Positions 1-9,447 are shown, counted from the stretch's first letter. The stretch is 64,000 nt of DNA from Aurantimonas sp. Leaf443 (GCF_001425575.1 NZ_LMRD01000009.1:124001-188000); one strand, 5' to 3'. Notes: generated by a model from the letters alone, not told the origin. Program-made: numbers and translations.

Positions 1-142
<142 letters not shown>

Positions 143-168
143 CCGAACCAACGTGGCGAGATGAACGG

Positions 169-202
169 GGCCGGGCGGATCGCACGATCCGCCCGGCCTT
201 TT
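169..202 (+). terminator. intrinsic terminator of eno
   Basis: A perfect inverted repeat, GGCCGGGCGGATCG at 169-182 and CGATCCGCCCGGCC at 185-198, is followed at once by TTTT. It begins 26 bases after the eno stop codon. The very GC-rich stem plus U tract is a textbook Rho-independent terminator. Confidence 0.9.
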
Positions 203-301
203 GCCGTTCTACAGCCGCCAGCCGAGCGCGGACGTGACGCCGCCGACACGGTTTACGCGCCCTTAACGTGCGTTGGTCAGGATGGTGCGACAGGAGTCGC
301 C

Positions 302-610
302 ATGCGCACCATCCAGAAACGTCGATCCCGATTCGGATTTCTCATCGTTCCCGCCATTACCGGCGTGTTCCTGACCTATTTCGCGGTCCAGGTTCAGGGC
401 GGGCGCTACGGAACGCTGGCCAAGGACGATCTCGCGCGCACCCTGGCCGAGCGCTCGGCCGAGCAGGAACGCCTCACGACCCAGCGCCAGAAGCTCGAGC
501 AACGCGTGCAGCTTCTCCACGACGGTTCGCTGGAGCGCGACATGATCGACGAACGCACGCGCCGCGCGCTCAACCTGGGCGCGCCGGACGAGGTGGTGAT
601 TCTCCGCTAG
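302..610 (+). CDS. FtsB/DivIC-family septum formation initiator
   Basis: A 102-residue single-pass membrane protein. An N-terminal basic stretch is followed by a membrane segment at about residues 11-28 (FLIVPAITGVFLTYFAV), then a charged heptad-rich coiled coil to about residue 80 (KDDLARTLAERSAEQERLT and onward). The C-terminal part contains the D-M-I-D-E-R-x-R family signature. FtsB-like proteins bridge FtsL and FtsQ in the divisome. Start chosen: ATG at 302 with AGGAG about five bases upstream; an in-frame ATG at 161 lies inside the eno terminator region and is unlikely. The position between eno and pdhA is conserved in Rhizobiales. Function is inferred from family and architecture. Confidence 0.85.
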   Translation: MRTIQKRRSRFGFLIVPAITGVFLTYFAVQVQGGRYGTLAKDDLARTLAERSAEQERLTTQRQKLEQRVQLLHDGSLERDMIDERTRRALNLGAPDEVVILR

Positions 611-698
611 CGAGACATCCGCGCGCGTGCCACGATACGGGCACGCAGGGTCGCCGGACAAAACAGGCCGGGACCCAGGCCGACAGGGTCGAAAGCGC

Positions 699-748
699 GT
701 AAACCGAAATTCGGTTCAATAGATAAAATCGATTGAGTAAACCGAAAT
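699..748 (+). promoter_or_regulatory. repeated motif upstream of pdhA, candidate operator
   Basis: The 12-mer GTAAACCGAAAT occurs at 699-710 and again at 737-748, 38 bases apart. The first copy extends into an inverted repeat, AACCGA, AAT, TCGGTT (702-716). Both copies lie upstream of the likely -35 element at 772, a position typical of an activator site. The local AT content is higher than in the flanking genes. No regulator can be named from the sequence. Confidence 0.5.
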
Positions 749-771
749 CGCGTTAAACTGTCGGGGGCGGC

Positions 772-799
772 TTGAATGCGGTTTTGGCCCGTTTATACT
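772..799 (+). promoter_or_regulatory. candidate sigma-70 promoter of the pdh operon
   Basis: TTGAAT (772-777), a 16-base spacer and TATACT (794-799) match housekeeping -35 and -10 elements. Transcription would begin near 806, leaving a leader of about 46 bases before the pdhA ATG at 852. Confidence 0.55.
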
Positions 800-851
800 C
801 GCCTCCAAAAATAGGGCCGTGCACCAGCGGTTCAATCCCGGGAGGCAGCAG

Positions 852-1934
852 ATGGCCGCGAAGCCACAGAAGTCGTCCGACGCGAAGGCGTCGGGCTCAA
901 CTTCGGACATCGTCCGCACCCTCGAGCATTTCGATCCTCCGGCGCCCGCCTCCTTCTCCAAGGACGAGGACGTGCGCGCCTACAAGGACATGCTCCTGAT
1001 CCGCCGCTTCGAGGAGAAGGCCGGCCAGCTCTACGGCATGGGCTTCATCGGCGGTTTCTGCCACCTCTATATCGGCCAGGAAGCCGTCGTCGTCGGCATG
1101 CAGATGGCGCTGAAGGACGGCGACCAGGTCGTCACCGGCTACCGCGACCACGGCCACATGCTCGCCACCGGGATGGAGGCGCGCGGCGTGATGGCCGAGC
1201 TCACCGGGCGCCGCAGCGGCTATTCGCGCGGCAAGGGTGGCTCCATGCATATGTTCTCCAAGGAGAAGAAGTTCTACGGCGGCCACGGCATCGTCGGGGC
1301 GCAGGTCTCGATCGGCACCGGCCTCGCCTTCGCCAACCGGTACAACGGCACGGACAACGTCGCCGTGACCTATTTCGGTGACGGCGCGGCGAACCAGGGC
1401 CAGGTCTACGAGAGCTTCAACATGGCCTCGCTGTGGAAGCTGCCGGTCATCTACATCATCGAGAACAACCGCTACGCCATGGGCACGTCCGTCAACCGCG
1501 CCTCCGCCGAGACGAACTTCGCCCATCGCGGCATTTCCTTCAAGATTCCGGGCATCCAGGTGGACGGCATGGACGTGCGCGCGGTGAAGGCTGCCGGCGA
1601 TCTCGCCGTCGAGCATTGCCGCAAGGGCGACGGGCCGATCATCCTGGAGATGATGACCTACCGCTACCGCGGCCATTCCATGTCCGATCCGGCCAAGTAC
1701 CGCTCGCGCGACGAAGTGCAGAAGATGCGCTCGGAGTCCGATCCGATCGAGCAGGTGAAGCGCCGTCTCCTGGAAGACCATCAGATGTCCGAGGACGATC
1801 TGAAGGAATTCGACAAGGCCGTGCGCGAGATCGTCGCCGACTCCGCCGACTTCGCCCAGAACGATCCCGAGCCCGATGCGTCCGAACTCTGGACCGACAT
1901 CTATGCGGACGATGTCCCGCAGGCGGCAGAGTAA
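852..1934 (+). CDS. pdhA: pyruvate dehydrogenase E1 component, alpha subunit
   Basis: A 360-residue TPP-dependent E1 alpha subunit. With PdhB it decarboxylates pyruvate and passes the hydroxyethyl group to the lipoyl arm of E2. Visible features are the N-terminal [15 protein letters not shown] block and the thiamine-diphosphate motif running from GDGAANQG (about residue 176) to IIENN (about 204). The phosphorylation-loop-like [15 protein letters not shown] region is also present. Start: ATG 852 with GGGAGG seven bases upstream; an in-frame ATG at 819 lacks this. The length is that of the short bacterial/mitochondrial-type E1 alpha. First gene of the pdh operon, followed by pdhB after 14 bases. 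Confidence 0.97.
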   Translation: MAAKPQKSSDAKASGSTSDIVRTLEHFDPPAPASFSKDEDVRAYKDMLLIRRFEEKAGQLYGMGFIGGFCHLYIGQEAVVVGMQMALKDGDQVVTGYRDHGHMLATGMEARGVMAELTGRRSGYSRGKGGSMHMFSKEKKFYGGHGIVGAQVSIGTGLAFANRYNGTDNVAVTYFGDGAANQGQVYESFNMASLWKLPVIYIIENNRYAMGTSVNRASAETNFAHRGISFKIPGIQVDGMDVRAVKAAGDLAVEHCRKGDGPIILEMMTYRYRGHSMSDPAKYRSRDEVQKMRSESDPIEQVKRRLLEDHQMSEDDLKEFDKAVREIVADSADFAQNDPEPDASELWTDIYADDVPQAAE

Positions 1935-1948
1935 GGAACGAGCACGAG

Positions 1949-3361
1949 ATGGCGACCGAGATTCTGATGCCCGCCCTGTCTCCCACGATGGAGGAGGGCA
2001 CGCTTTCGAAATGGGTGAAGCAGGAGGGCGACGCCGTCGCCCCCGGCGACGTGATCGCGGAGATCGAGACCGATAAGGCCACGATGGAAGTCGAGGCGAT
2101 CGACGAGGGCAAGATCGGCAAGATCCTCGTGGCCGCCGGGACCGAGGGCGTGAAGGTCAACACGCCGATCGCGATCCTGATCGCCGACGGCGAGAGCGCC
2201 GACGACGCTGTGTCCGCGCCCAGGCAGGACGCGAAGCCCCAGGCGAACGGCGGCGAGCCGGCCTCCGAGGCCGGGCCCACGCCGGTGCCGGCACAGGCGA
2301 AGGCGCCGCAGGGCATGAGCCATCCCGACGTCGAGGATGCTGACGGCGAGACGCCGGACGTGCCCGAAGGCACCGAGATGGTCACGCAGACCGTGCGCGA
2401 GGCGCTGCGCGACGCGATGGCGGAAGAGCTGCGCCGCGACGAAGCCGTCTTCGTGATGGGCGAGGAGGTCGCCGAGTACCAGGGCGCCTACAAGATCACG
2501 CAAGGTCTGCTCGACGAGTTCGGTCCCCGCCGCGTCGTCGACACGCCGATCACCGAGCACGGTTTTGCCGGTCTCGGCGTCGGGGCCGCCTTCGCCGGCC
2601 TGAAGCCGATCGTCGAGTTCATGACGTTCAACTTCGCCATGCAGGCGATCGACCAGATCATCAACTCGGCCGCCAAGACGCTCTACATGGCCGGCGGCCA
2701 GATGGGCTGCCCGATCGTGTTCCGCGGCCCCAACGGCGCGGCCGCGCGTGTCGGCGCCCAGCACAGCCAGGACTATGCCGCCTGGTACGGCCACATTCCC
2801 GGCCTCAAGGTCGTGCAGCCCTTCACGGCCGCCGACGCCAAGGGCCTCCTGAAATCGGCGATCCGCGATCCGAACCCGGTCGTCTTCCTCGAGAACGAGA
2901 TTCTCTACGGTCATTCGTTCGAGGTGCCCAAGCTCGACGACTGGACGGTGCCGATCGGCAAGGCGCGCGTCCATCGCAAGGGCAAGGACGTCACCATCGT
3001 CTCCTTCTCCATCGGCATGACCTACGCCATCAAGGCGGCGGAGGAACTGGCGAAGGACGGGATCGAGGCCGAGATCATCGATCTGCGCACCATCCGCCCG
3101 CTCGACATCGAGACGGTGGTGAAGTCGGTCAAGAAGACCAACCGCTGCGTGACGGTCGAGGAAGGCTGGCCGCAGAGCTCGATCGGCTCGCATATCGCGT
3201 CCGAGCTCATGGTCCGCGCCTTCGATCATCTCGACGCGCCGGTGCTCAAGGTCTGCGGCAAGGACGTGCCGATGCCTTACGCCGCCAATCTCGAGAAGCT
3301 GGCGCTGCCCTCCGTCAAGGAGGTCATCGATGCGGTCAAAGCCGTCTGCTACCGGAGCTGA
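1949..3361 (+). CDS. pdhB: pyruvate dehydrogenase E1 component, beta subunit, with N-terminal lipoyl domain
   Basis: A 470-residue protein in two parts. Residues 1-80 form a biotinyl/lipoyl domain ([11 protein letters not shown], with the modifiable lysine in [11 protein letters not shown] near residue 43). An Ala/Pro-rich linker follows, then from about residue 145 a transketolase-like E1 beta domain ([29 protein letters not shown], the [17 protein letters not shown] loop). A lipoyl domain fused to E1 beta is a known trait of alphaproteobacterial PDH. It adds lipoyl arms besides those of E2. Start: ATG 1949 with AAGGA 10 bases upstream. The end carries the ribosome-binding site of the next gene. 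Confidence 0.96.
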   Translation: MATEILMPALSPTMEEGTLSKWVKQEGDAVAPGDVIAEIETDKATMEVEAIDEGKIGKILVAAGTEGVKVNTPIAILIADGESADDAVSAPRQDAKPQANGGEPASEAGPTPVPAQAKAPQGMSHPDVEDADGETPDVPEGTEMVTQTVREALRDAMAEELRRDEAVFVMGEEVAEYQGAYKITQGLLDEFGPRRVVDTPITEHGFAGLGVGAAFAGLKPIVEFMTFNFAMQAIDQIINSAAKTLYMAGGQMGCPIVFRGPNGAAARVGAQHSQDYAAWYGHIPGLKVVQPFTAADAKGLLKSAIRDPNPVVFLENEILYGHSFEVPKLDDWTVPIGKARVHRKGKDVTIVSFSIGMTYAIKAAEELAKDGIEAEIIDLRTIRPLDIETVVKSVKKTNRCVTVEEGWPQSSIGSHIASELMVRAFDHLDAPVLKVCGKDVPMPYAANLEKLALPSVKEVIDAVKAVCYRS

Positions 3362-3842
3362 GATCGTGACCGGCGACGCCGACATCGCGGAAGGGGGCGG
3401 GGAGATGCTCGTCCTCGTCCAGCATGTCGAGGCCTCGCCGGCCGATGTCTGGGACTGCTTCACCCACCCGGACTGTTTCAAGGCCTGGTGGCGCGAGGAT
3501 GCCGAGTTCGACGCGGCGCCCGACGGGCGCTTCCGGGCCCCGTGGGCCGGGCGCGCCGGGCGGGACGGTCTCGCGGAGGCGCAGGTCGTCGCCTACCATC
3601 CGCCCCACGGGCTGGTGATGGTCTGGGCGAACGAAGACTGGAGTTTCGACACGGTCGTGTCGATCTCGATCGAGCCGGACCGGACCGGCTCCTTGGTCAC
3701 GCTGGAACACCAGGGCTGGCAGGCCGCGCCGGAACCGGACCGCGCGACCCTCCTTCTCGACCATCGTGAGGGCTGGACGGCGCATCTCGCCCAACTCGCC
3801 CATCATGCAAAAGAACACGACGCCCGGCGAAAGGGCCATTAG
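3330..3842 (+). CDS. SRPBCC / AHSA1-family protein
   Basis: A 170-residue protein with the SRPBCC (Bet v1-like, activator of Hsp90 homologue 1) fold: [19 protein letters not shown], then [18 protein letters not shown], and a C-terminal helix near [19 protein letters not shown]. The family binds hydrophobic ligands; the ligand here is unknown. The ATG at 3330 lies inside pdhB and has a near-perfect ribosome-binding site, AAGGAGG at 3317-3323, six bases upstream. Translation is therefore probably coupled to pdhB. A start at ATG 3405 ([11 protein letters not shown]) would match the usual family N-terminus and is a real alternative. The gene sits between pdhB and pdhC, so it is co-expressed with PDH, but no role in the complex is established. 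Confidence 0.85.
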   Translation: MRSKPSATGAEIVTGDADIAEGGGEMLVLVQHVEASPADVWDCFTHPDCFKAWWREDAEFDAAPDGRFRAPWAGRAGRDGLAEAQVVAYHPPHGLVMVWANEDWSFDTVVSISIEPDRTGSLVTLEHQGWQAAPEPDRATLLLDHREGWTAHLAQLAHHAKEHDARRKGH

Positions 3843-3855
3843 GAGACGCTCCCGG

Positions 3856-5274
3856 ATGCCGATCAACGTCACGATGCCCGCCCTTTCCCCGACCATGGAG
3901 GAGGGAAACCTCGCCAAGTGGCTCGTCAAGGAAGGCGACAAGGTTTCCGCCGGCGACATCATCGCCGAGATCGAAACCGACAAGGCGACGATGGAAGTCG
4001 AGGCCGTGGACGAGGGCACGGTCGCCAAGATCGTCGTGCCCGCCGGCACCGAGGGCGTGAAGGTCAACGCGGTGATCGCGGTTCTGGCCGCCGAGGGCGA
4101 GGATGCGTCCTCGGCCTCGGCCCCGAAGGCCGACGCATCGGCCGCACCCGCCGCCGACAAGGGCGCGGTCAAGGCGGACCCGAAGGCCGACAATGCCGTG
4201 GTGGGCACGGCCGACGAGGCGCGTGATCCCGAGATGCGCGGCGACCAGCGCGCGACCGGCGGTGCTTCGGCCTCGTCCTCCAGGCCCGAGGGCGGCCGCG
4301 TCTTCGCATCGCCGCTGGCGCGCCGCGTCGCGAAGGAGGCGGGCGTCGATCTGTCGGACGTGACGGGCTCCGGCCCGAACGGACGCATCGTGCGCGCGGA
4401 TGTCGAGAAGGCAGCCGCCGGCGGCGCGACCCGCAAGGCGGCGCCCGCTGAGGCGCCCAAGGCCGAGGCTCCCAAGGCGGCTCCCGAGGCCAAGGCCGAG
4501 GCGGCCGCGCCGGTCGCCAAGGCCGCGAGCGACGCGTCCATCCTCAAGCTCTTCGAGGACGGCTCCTTCGAGCAGGTGCCCCATGACGGCATGCGCAAGA
4601 CGATCGCCAAGCGCCTCGTCGAGTCCAAGCAGACCGTGCCGCATTTCTACCTCTCGCTCGACTGTGAGCTCGACGCGCTTCTCGCCCTGCGCAAGGACCT
4701 GAACGCCGCCGCTCCGATGGTGAAGACCGCGAAGGGCGACGCGCCGGCCTACAAGCTGTCGGTCAACGACATGGTCATCAAGGCGATGGCCCTGGCGCTG
4801 AAGGCCGTGCCGGAGGCGAATGTCTCCTGGACCGAAGCGGCTATGCTCAAGCACAAGCATGCCGATGTCGGCGTCGCGGTGTCGATCGACGGCGGGCTCA
4901 TCACGCCGATCATCCGCCGCGCGGAGGAGAAGACGCTGTCGACCATCTCCAACGAGATGAAGGATCTCGCCAAGCGCGCCCGCTCGCGCAAGCTCAAGCC
5001 GCAGGAATATCAGGGCGGGACGACGGCCGTCTCCAATCTCGGCATGTTCGGAATCAAGGACTTCTCGGCCGTCATCAACCCGCCGCATGCCACGATCCTG
5101 GCGGTCGGCGCGGGCGAGGAGCGCGCCGTGGTGAAGAACGGCGCGGTGACCGTCGCGACGGTGATGACCGTGACGCTCTCGACCGACCATCGCGCGGTGG
5201 ACGGAGCGCTCGGCGCGGAGCTCATCTCCGCCTTCAAGCGCTTCATCGAGAGCCCCATGTCGATGCTGGTCTGA
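3856..5274 (+). CDS. pdhC: dihydrolipoamide acetyltransferase, E2 of pyruvate dehydrogenase
   Basis: A 472-residue E2 core protein. One lipoyl domain spans residues 1-77 (lipoyl lysine near 44 in [11 protein letters not shown]), followed by a mobile Ala/Lys/Pro-rich linker. The peripheral subunit-binding domain is at about 148-185 ([31 protein letters not shown]). A second long Ala-Lys-Pro-rich linker leads to the catalytic domain from about residue 235. The catalytic STDHRAVDG motif is near residue 445. It transfers acetyl groups from lipoamide to CoA. Start: ATG 3856 after AGGAG at 3841-3845, matching the conserved [18 protein letters not shown]-terminus. E2 cores form large multimers. Confidence 0.97.
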   Translation: MPINVTMPALSPTMEEGNLAKWLVKEGDKVSAGDIIAEIETDKATMEVEAVDEGTVAKIVVPAGTEGVKVNAVIAVLAAEGEDASSASAPKADASAAPAADKGAVKADPKADNAVVGTADEARDPEMRGDQRATGGASASSSRPEGGRVFASPLARRVAKEAGVDLSDVTGSGPNGRIVRADVEKAAAGGATRKAAPAEAPKAEAPKAAPEAKAEAAAPVAKAASDASILKLFEDGSFEQVPHDGMRKTIAKRLVESKQTVPHFYLSLDCELDALLALRKDLNAAAPMVKTAKGDAPAYKLSVNDMVIKAMALALKAVPEANVSWTEAAMLKHKHADVGVAVSIDGGLITPIIRRAEEKTLSTISNEMKDLAKRARSRKLKPQEYQGGTTAVSNLGMFGIKDFSAVINPPHATILAVGAGEERAVVKNGAVTVATVMTVTLSTDHRAVDGALGAELISAFKRFIESPMSMLV

Positions 5275-5282
5275 GCGCCCCG

Positions 5283-5927
5283 ATGAAGACGGTCTTGTGC
5301 TACGGCGACTCGCTGACCTGGGGTTACGATGCCGAAACCGGCCTGCGGCACGCCTTCGAGGACCGCTGGCCGAACGTTCTGGCAAAAGGCCTGGGCGCGT
5401 CGGTCTGCGTCGTGGCGGACGGACTGAACGGGCGCACCACGGTCTATGACGATCACTCGGTGCCGGCCGAACGCAACGGGGCCAAGACGCTGCCCACGGC
5501 GCTGACCACCCATCAGCCGCTCGATCTCGTCGTCTTCCTTCTGGGAACCAACGACCTGAAACGGGCGACGGGGGGCGGACGGTGCTTCGAGGCGCGGCTC
5601 GGCATGGAGCGGCTGGTCGAGATCGTGCTGCAATTCCCCTATCAGCGCGGTTACGCCGTGCCGAAGATCCTGATCGTCTGCCCGCCGCATTTCAGGGAGA
5701 CGGACGATCGCGACGCCCGGCTGCTGCTCGTGGATCACGGTCTGGAAGAGTCGCAGAAGTTCGCCGCCGCCTATGCGATGGTGGCCGAAGAATACGAGTG
5801 CCACCACTTCGACGCGGCCGAGATCTGCGAGACGACGCCGCTCGACGGTTTCCATCTCGACGCCACGAACACGCGCCGCCTCGGCGAGGCGCTCGTTCCC
5901 GTGGTGAAGGACGTCCTCGCCGACTGA
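5283..5927 (+). CDS. SGNH/GDSL-family esterase (arylesterase-like)
   Basis: A 214-residue cytoplasmic hydrolase of the SGNH superfamily. Block I is CYGDSLTWGYDAETG with the catalytic Ser at about residue 10. Block III is LLGTNDLKR, and the Asp/His pair lies in DGFHLDATN near the C-terminus. These are the family's catalytic Ser, oxyanion Asn and Asp-x-x-His. It resembles the rhizobial arylesterase/acyl-CoA thioesterase-like enzymes of this length. Starts eight bases after pdhC and lies before lpd, so it belongs to the PDH transcription unit. Substrate unknown. Confidence 0.85.
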   Translation: MKTVLCYGDSLTWGYDAETGLRHAFEDRWPNVLAKGLGASVCVVADGLNGRTTVYDDHSVPAERNGAKTLPTALTTHQPLDLVVFLLGTNDLKRATGGGRCFEARLGMERLVEIVLQFPYQRGYAVPKILIVCPPHFRETDDRDARLLLVDHGLEESQKFAAAYAMVAEEYECHHFDAAEICETTPLDGFHLDATNTRRLGEALVPVVKDVLAD

Positions 5928-5994
5928 GAGCCGCGTTGCGCGCCCGGCGTCGTTGCGCTCGGCGTTCACCCCTTGGAATCACGAAGGGCCGACC

Positions 5995-7449
5995 ATGGCT
6001 GACACCTACGACATCCTGATCATCGGCGGTGGACCCGGCGGCTACGTCGCAGCCATCCGCGCCGCGCAGCTGGGCTTCAAGACGGCCGTCGTGGAGCGCG
6101 AGCATCTGGGCGGCATCTGCCTGAACTGGGGCTGCATCCCGACCAAGGCGCTGCTGCGCTCGGCCGAGATCTTCCACTATGCCGAGCACGCCAAGAACTA
6201 CGGCTTGAAGATCGAGAAGCCGAGCTTCGACATGGCCGAGGTCGTCAAGCGCTCGCGCGGCGTCTCCGCGCAGCTCAACGGCGGCGTCGGATTCCTCATG
6301 AAGAAGAACAAGATCGACGTCATCTGGGGCGAGGCGAAGATCGCCAAGGCCGGGAAGGGCGCGCCGGTCGAGGTCTCGGTCGGCAAGATGCAGAAGCCGG
6401 TGGTCGAGCCGCAGAACCCGGTCCCCAAGGGCGTCCTGGGCGAGGGCACCTACAAGGCCAAGCACGTGATCGTCGCCACCGGCGCGCGCCCGCGCGTCCT
6501 GCCGGGCATCGAGCCGGACGGCGATCGCATCTGGACCTATTTCGAGGCGATGAAGCCGCAATCCATGCCCAAGTCCCTCATCGTGATGGGTTCGGGCGCG
6601 ATCGGCATCGAATTCGCCTCCTTCTACCGCACGATGGGCGCGGAGGTGACCGTCGTCGAGCTCCTGCCGCAGATCATGCCTGTCGAGGACGCCGAGATCG
6701 CGGCCGTCGCCCGCAAGCAGTTCGAGAAACAGGGTCTGAAGATCCTGACGGACGCCAAGGTGTCGAAGGTGACGAAGTCGGGTTCCGGCGTCGAGGTCAC
6801 CGTGGAGACCAAGGACGGCAAGTCGCAGGTCCTGAGCGCGGAGCGGCTGATCTCGGCCGTCGGCGTCCAGGGCAATACGGAGGGGCTGAACCTCGAGGGC
6901 GTCGGCGTGGCGATCGAGCGCGGCATCGTCAAGATCGACGAGTACGGGCGGACGAATGTCGAGGGCATCTACGCCATCGGCGACGTGGCCGGCCCGCCGA
7001 TGCTCGCCCACAAGGCCGAGCACGAAGGCACGATCTGCGTGGAGGCCATCAAGGGCCTGCATCCCCATCCCATGGCCAAGACCCAGATTCCCGGCTGCAC
7101 CTACTGCCAGCCGCAGGTGGCGAGCGTCGGCCTGACCGAGGCCAAGGCCAAGGAAGCCGGCCGCGAGGTCAAGGTCGGGCGCTTCAAGTTCCAGGGCAAC
7201 GGCAAGGCGATCGCCCTCGGCGAGCCCGAAGGTCTCGTCAAGACGATCTTCGACGCCAAGACGGGCGAACTCCTGGGCGCCCATATGGTGGGTGCGGAGG
7301 TCACCGAGCTGATCCAGGGCTTCGTCATCGCCATGGGCCTGGAGACGACGGAGGAGGAGCTGATGCACACGGTGTTCCCGCATCCGACCCTTTCGGAAAT
7401 GATGCACGAGAGCGTTCTCGATGCCTATGGCCGCGTCATCCATATGTAG
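5995..7449 (+). CDS. lpd: dihydrolipoyl dehydrogenase, E3 of pyruvate dehydrogenase
   Basis: A 484-residue flavoprotein disulfide reductase that reoxidises dihydrolipoamide with NAD+. It shows the FAD-binding GGGPGGYVAA near residue 9, the redox-active CLNWGC (Cys42 and Cys47), and the NAD-binding GSGAIGIEFASFY. The second FAD motif is YAIGDVAG, and the dimer-interface catalytic HPTLSE is near residue 462. A 20-residue insertion rich in Lys/Pro/Val before KHVIVATGARPR appears typical of the PDH-specific rhizobial E3. Start: ATG 5995 with AAGGG seven bases upstream. Final gene of the pdh operon, ended by a strong terminator. Confidence 0.96.
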   Translation: MADTYDILIIGGGPGGYVAAIRAAQLGFKTAVVEREHLGGICLNWGCIPTKALLRSAEIFHYAEHAKNYGLKIEKPSFDMAEVVKRSRGVSAQLNGGVGFLMKKNKIDVIWGEAKIAKAGKGAPVEVSVGKMQKPVVEPQNPVPKGVLGEGTYKAKHVIVATGARPRVLPGIEPDGDRIWTYFEAMKPQSMPKSLIVMGSGAIGIEFASFYRTMGAEVTVVELLPQIMPVEDAEIAAVARKQFEKQGLKILTDAKVSKVTKSGSGVEVTVETKDGKSQVLSAERLISAVGVQGNTEGLNLEGVGVAIERGIVKIDEYGRTNVEGIYAIGDVAGPPMLAHKAEHEGTICVEAIKGLHPHPMAKTQIPGCTYCQPQVASVGLTEAKAKEAGREVKVGRFKFQGNGKAIALGEPEGLVKTIFDAKTGELLGAHMVGAEVTELIQGFVIAMGLETTEEELMHTVFPHPTLSEMMHESVLDAYGRVIHM

Positions 7450-7489
7450 GATCGGGCCCGTCCGGCCTGATCGCGGAGGATGACCCGAA

Positions 7490-7520
7490 GGGCCGCTGCA
7501 CGCCGGTGCAGCGGCCCTTT
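7490..7520 (+). terminator. intrinsic terminator of the pdh operon
   Basis: GGGCCGCTGCAC (7490-7501), loop GCCG, GTGCAGCGGCCC (7506-7517), then TTT. The perfect 12-bp GC-rich stem lies 40 bases after the lpd stop. Confidence 0.88.
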
Positions 7521-7647
7521 CGCTTGTTCCCTCCCGGCGCCGAAAAAGAATCACGCTGTTCTTCAGATAAACGTCCCGCGACATCTTGCCCGCCGGGAGC
7601 TTTGACCAATTTCCCGAAACAGCATTGGTGCTTCAAGGAGAGTGGAC

Positions 7648-7914
7648 ATGGAAACCAACGGCGTGGGCTGGCTCGCGGCCATCATCATCGGTGGTATCGC
7701 CGGCTGGCTGGCAGAACAGTTCATGAAGTCCGACATGGGACTTCTGATGAACATCATTCTCGGCATCGTCGGCGCCGTCGTGCTGAACGCGATTCTCGCC
7801 GCGCTCGCGCCGGGCCTGATCGGCGCCGGCTGGATCGCCTACCTCATCACCGGCTTCATCGGTGCATGCCTGCTGATCGCAATTTTCCGCGCTTTCCGCG
7901 GCCGTCGCGTCTAA
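7648..7914 (+). CDS. GlsB/YeaQ/YmgE-family membrane protein
   Basis: An 88-residue, very hydrophobic protein with three membrane segments. The glycine-zipper-like pattern (IIIGGIAGWLAEQFMKSDMG, NIILGIVGAVVLNAIL, YLITGFIGACLLIAIFRAF) is diagnostic of the transglycosylase-associated GlsB/YeaQ family. Members are often stress-induced and their molecular role is unclear. Start: ATG 7648 with AAGGAG at 7635-7640; an in-frame GTG at 7642 is too close to that site. It stands alone between the pdh terminator and lipA. Confidence 0.9.
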   Translation: METNGVGWLAAIIIGGIAGWLAEQFMKSDMGLLMNIILGIVGAVVLNAILAALAPGLIGAGWIAYLITGFIGACLLIAIFRAFRGRRV

Positions 7915-7937
7915 GCGACGATTGCGCTGGACTGGCC

Positions 7938-7957
7938 TGCAGCCTAATTAGGCTGCA
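7938..7957. promoter_or_regulatory. 20-bp perfect palindrome at the lipA start codon
   Basis: TGCAGCCTAATTAGGCTGCA is its own reverse complement, and its last base is the A of the lipA ATG. No other ribosome-binding site is visible before lipA. As DNA it would suit a dimeric repressor; as RNA it would form a hairpin that hides the start codon. Confidence 0.6.
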
Positions 7958-8922
7958 TGGTCACCGTGCTCGACAACCGCCAGACGGCCGGGGTTTCGCC
8001 CCGGCCTCGGCATCCCGAAAAAGCCAACCGACCGGATACGGCCGTGCTGCCGAAACCGGATTGGATCCGCGTCAAGGCGCCCGTCTCGCGGGGCTATGCC
8101 GAGACGAAGGAGATCGCTCGGTCGAACAACCTCGTCACCGTGTGCGAGGAGGCGGGCTGCCCCAATATCGGCGGCTGCTGGGAAAAGAAACACGCGACCT
8201 TCATGATCATGGGCGGCATCTGCACGAGGGCCTGCGCCTTCTGCAACGTGGCGACCGGCATGCCGAACCCGCTCGACGAGAGCGAGCCTGCGAGCGTCGG
8301 GCGCGCGGTCGCCGCCATGGGTCTCAGCCATGTCGTCATCACCTCGGTGGACCGTGACGATCTCGCCGACGGCGGCGCTCTGCATTTCGTGCGCACCATC
8401 GAGGCCATCCGCGCGGCGGCGCCGGGCACGACGGTGGAAATCCTGACGCCCGACTTCCTGCGCAAGCCCGGCGCGCTCGAAGCGGTCGTCGCGGCCCGTC
8501 CCGACGTCTTCAACCACAATCTCGAGACGGTCCCGTCGAAATATCTGACGGTGCGGCCCGGCGCGCGCTATTTCCATTCCATCCGCCTCCTGCAGCGGGT
8601 CAAGGAACTCGACCCGACCATCTTCACCAAGTCCGGCATCATGGTCGGCCTCGGCGAAGAGCGGAACGAGGTCCTCCAGCTGATGGACGATCTGCGCAGC
8701 GCCGATGTCGACTTCCTGACGATCGGCCAGTATCTGCAGCCGACGCGCAAGCACCATGCGGTGATGCGCTACGTGCCGCCGGAGGAGTTCGCATCCTTCG
8801 AGACCGTCGCGCTCGCCAAGGGCTTCCTCGTCGTGTCCGCCAGCCCGCTGACGCGTTCGTCCCATCATGCCGGCGAAGACTTCGAGCGCCTAAAGGCGGC
8901 TCGTCTCGCCCGTCACGCCTGA
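7957..8922 (+). CDS. lipA: lipoyl synthase
   Basis: A 321-residue radical-SAM enzyme that inserts two sulfurs into octanoyl groups on lipoyl domains. The auxiliary cluster cysteines are Cys63, Cys68 and Cys74 ([12 protein letters not shown]). The radical-SAM CxxxCxxC is Cys89, Cys93, Cys96 ([10 protein letters not shown]). The substrate-binding [15 protein letters not shown] block and the C-terminal [10 protein letters not shown], with the conserved Arg-Ser-Ser-Tyr/His-x-Ala region, are also present. Usual NIGEC reads NIGGC here, which is a mild deviation. Start: ATG 7957, forced by an upstream in-frame TAA at 7945. Two genes downstream of the PDH operon, whose E2 and E1 beta lipoyl domains are its substrates. 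Confidence 0.97.
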   Translation: MVTVLDNRQTAGVSPRPRHPEKANRPDTAVLPKPDWIRVKAPVSRGYAETKEIARSNNLVTVCEEAGCPNIGGCWEKKHATFMIMGGICTRACAFCNVATGMPNPLDESEPASVGRAVAAMGLSHVVITSVDRDDLADGGALHFVRTIEAIRAAAPGTTVEILTPDFLRKPGALEAVVAARPDVFNHNLETVPSKYLTVRPGARYFHSIRLLQRVKELDPTIFTKSGIMVGLGEERNEVLQLMDDLRSADVDFLTIGQYLQPTRKHHAVMRYVPPEEFASFETVALAKGFLVVSASPLTRSSHHAGEDFERLKAARLARHA

Positions 8923-8930
8923 GCGATCCC

Positions 8931-9404
8931 ATGCCGAAATTCGAGACGACGCGCCCCGTCGCGCACACGCCGGAACAGATGTTCGCGCTCGTCGCCGACG
9001 TCGAGCGCTATCCGGAGTTCCTGCCGCTCTGCCAGCGGCTTTCGATCCGCTCGGAACGGGAGAAGGAGGGCAAGCGCCTCCTCATCGCCGACATGACGGT
9101 GGCCTACAAGCTGGTGCGCGAGACCTTCACCTCGCAGGTCCTTCTGAAGCCCGACGACCGCCAGATCGAAGTGCAATATGTCGACGGACCCTTCCGCTAT
9201 CTCGACAATCGCTGGACCTTCAACCCGCGCGCCGACGGGGGCTGCGACGTCACCTTCTTCATCGACTACGAGTTCAAGAGCCGCACGCTCGGCATCCTGA
9301 TGGGCTCGATGTTCGACTACGCCTTCCGCCGCTTCGCCGAAGCCTTCGAGCGGCGGGCCGATGCGATCTATGCCAGGACGGGACAGGTCACGGGCGCCGC
9401 CTGA
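8931..9404 (+). CDS. RatA/Coq10-like START-domain protein
   Basis: A 157-residue type II toxin RatA / ubiquinone-binding Coq10-family protein. The polyketide-cyclase/START fold is recognisable from HTPEQMFALVADVERYPEFLPLC at the N-terminus, then VAYKLVRETFTSQV, FRYLDNRWTF and the C-terminal helix FRRFAEAFERRADAIY. In alphaproteobacteria this family is usually a quinone chaperone for respiration. The RatA toxin name comes from the E. coli homologue and need not apply. Begins eight bases after the lipA stop codon; co-transcription is likely. Confidence 0.88.
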   Translation: MPKFETTRPVAHTPEQMFALVADVERYPEFLPLCQRLSIRSEREKEGKRLLIADMTVAYKLVRETFTSQVLLKPDDRQIEVQYVDGPFRYLDNRWTFNPRADGGCDVTFFIDYEFKSRTLGILMGSMFDYAFRRFAEAFERRADAIYARTGQVTGAA

Positions 9405-9447
9405 CGACAGTCGGTCCGGATGGAATGCGGCATCGTCTGACGGTGTC

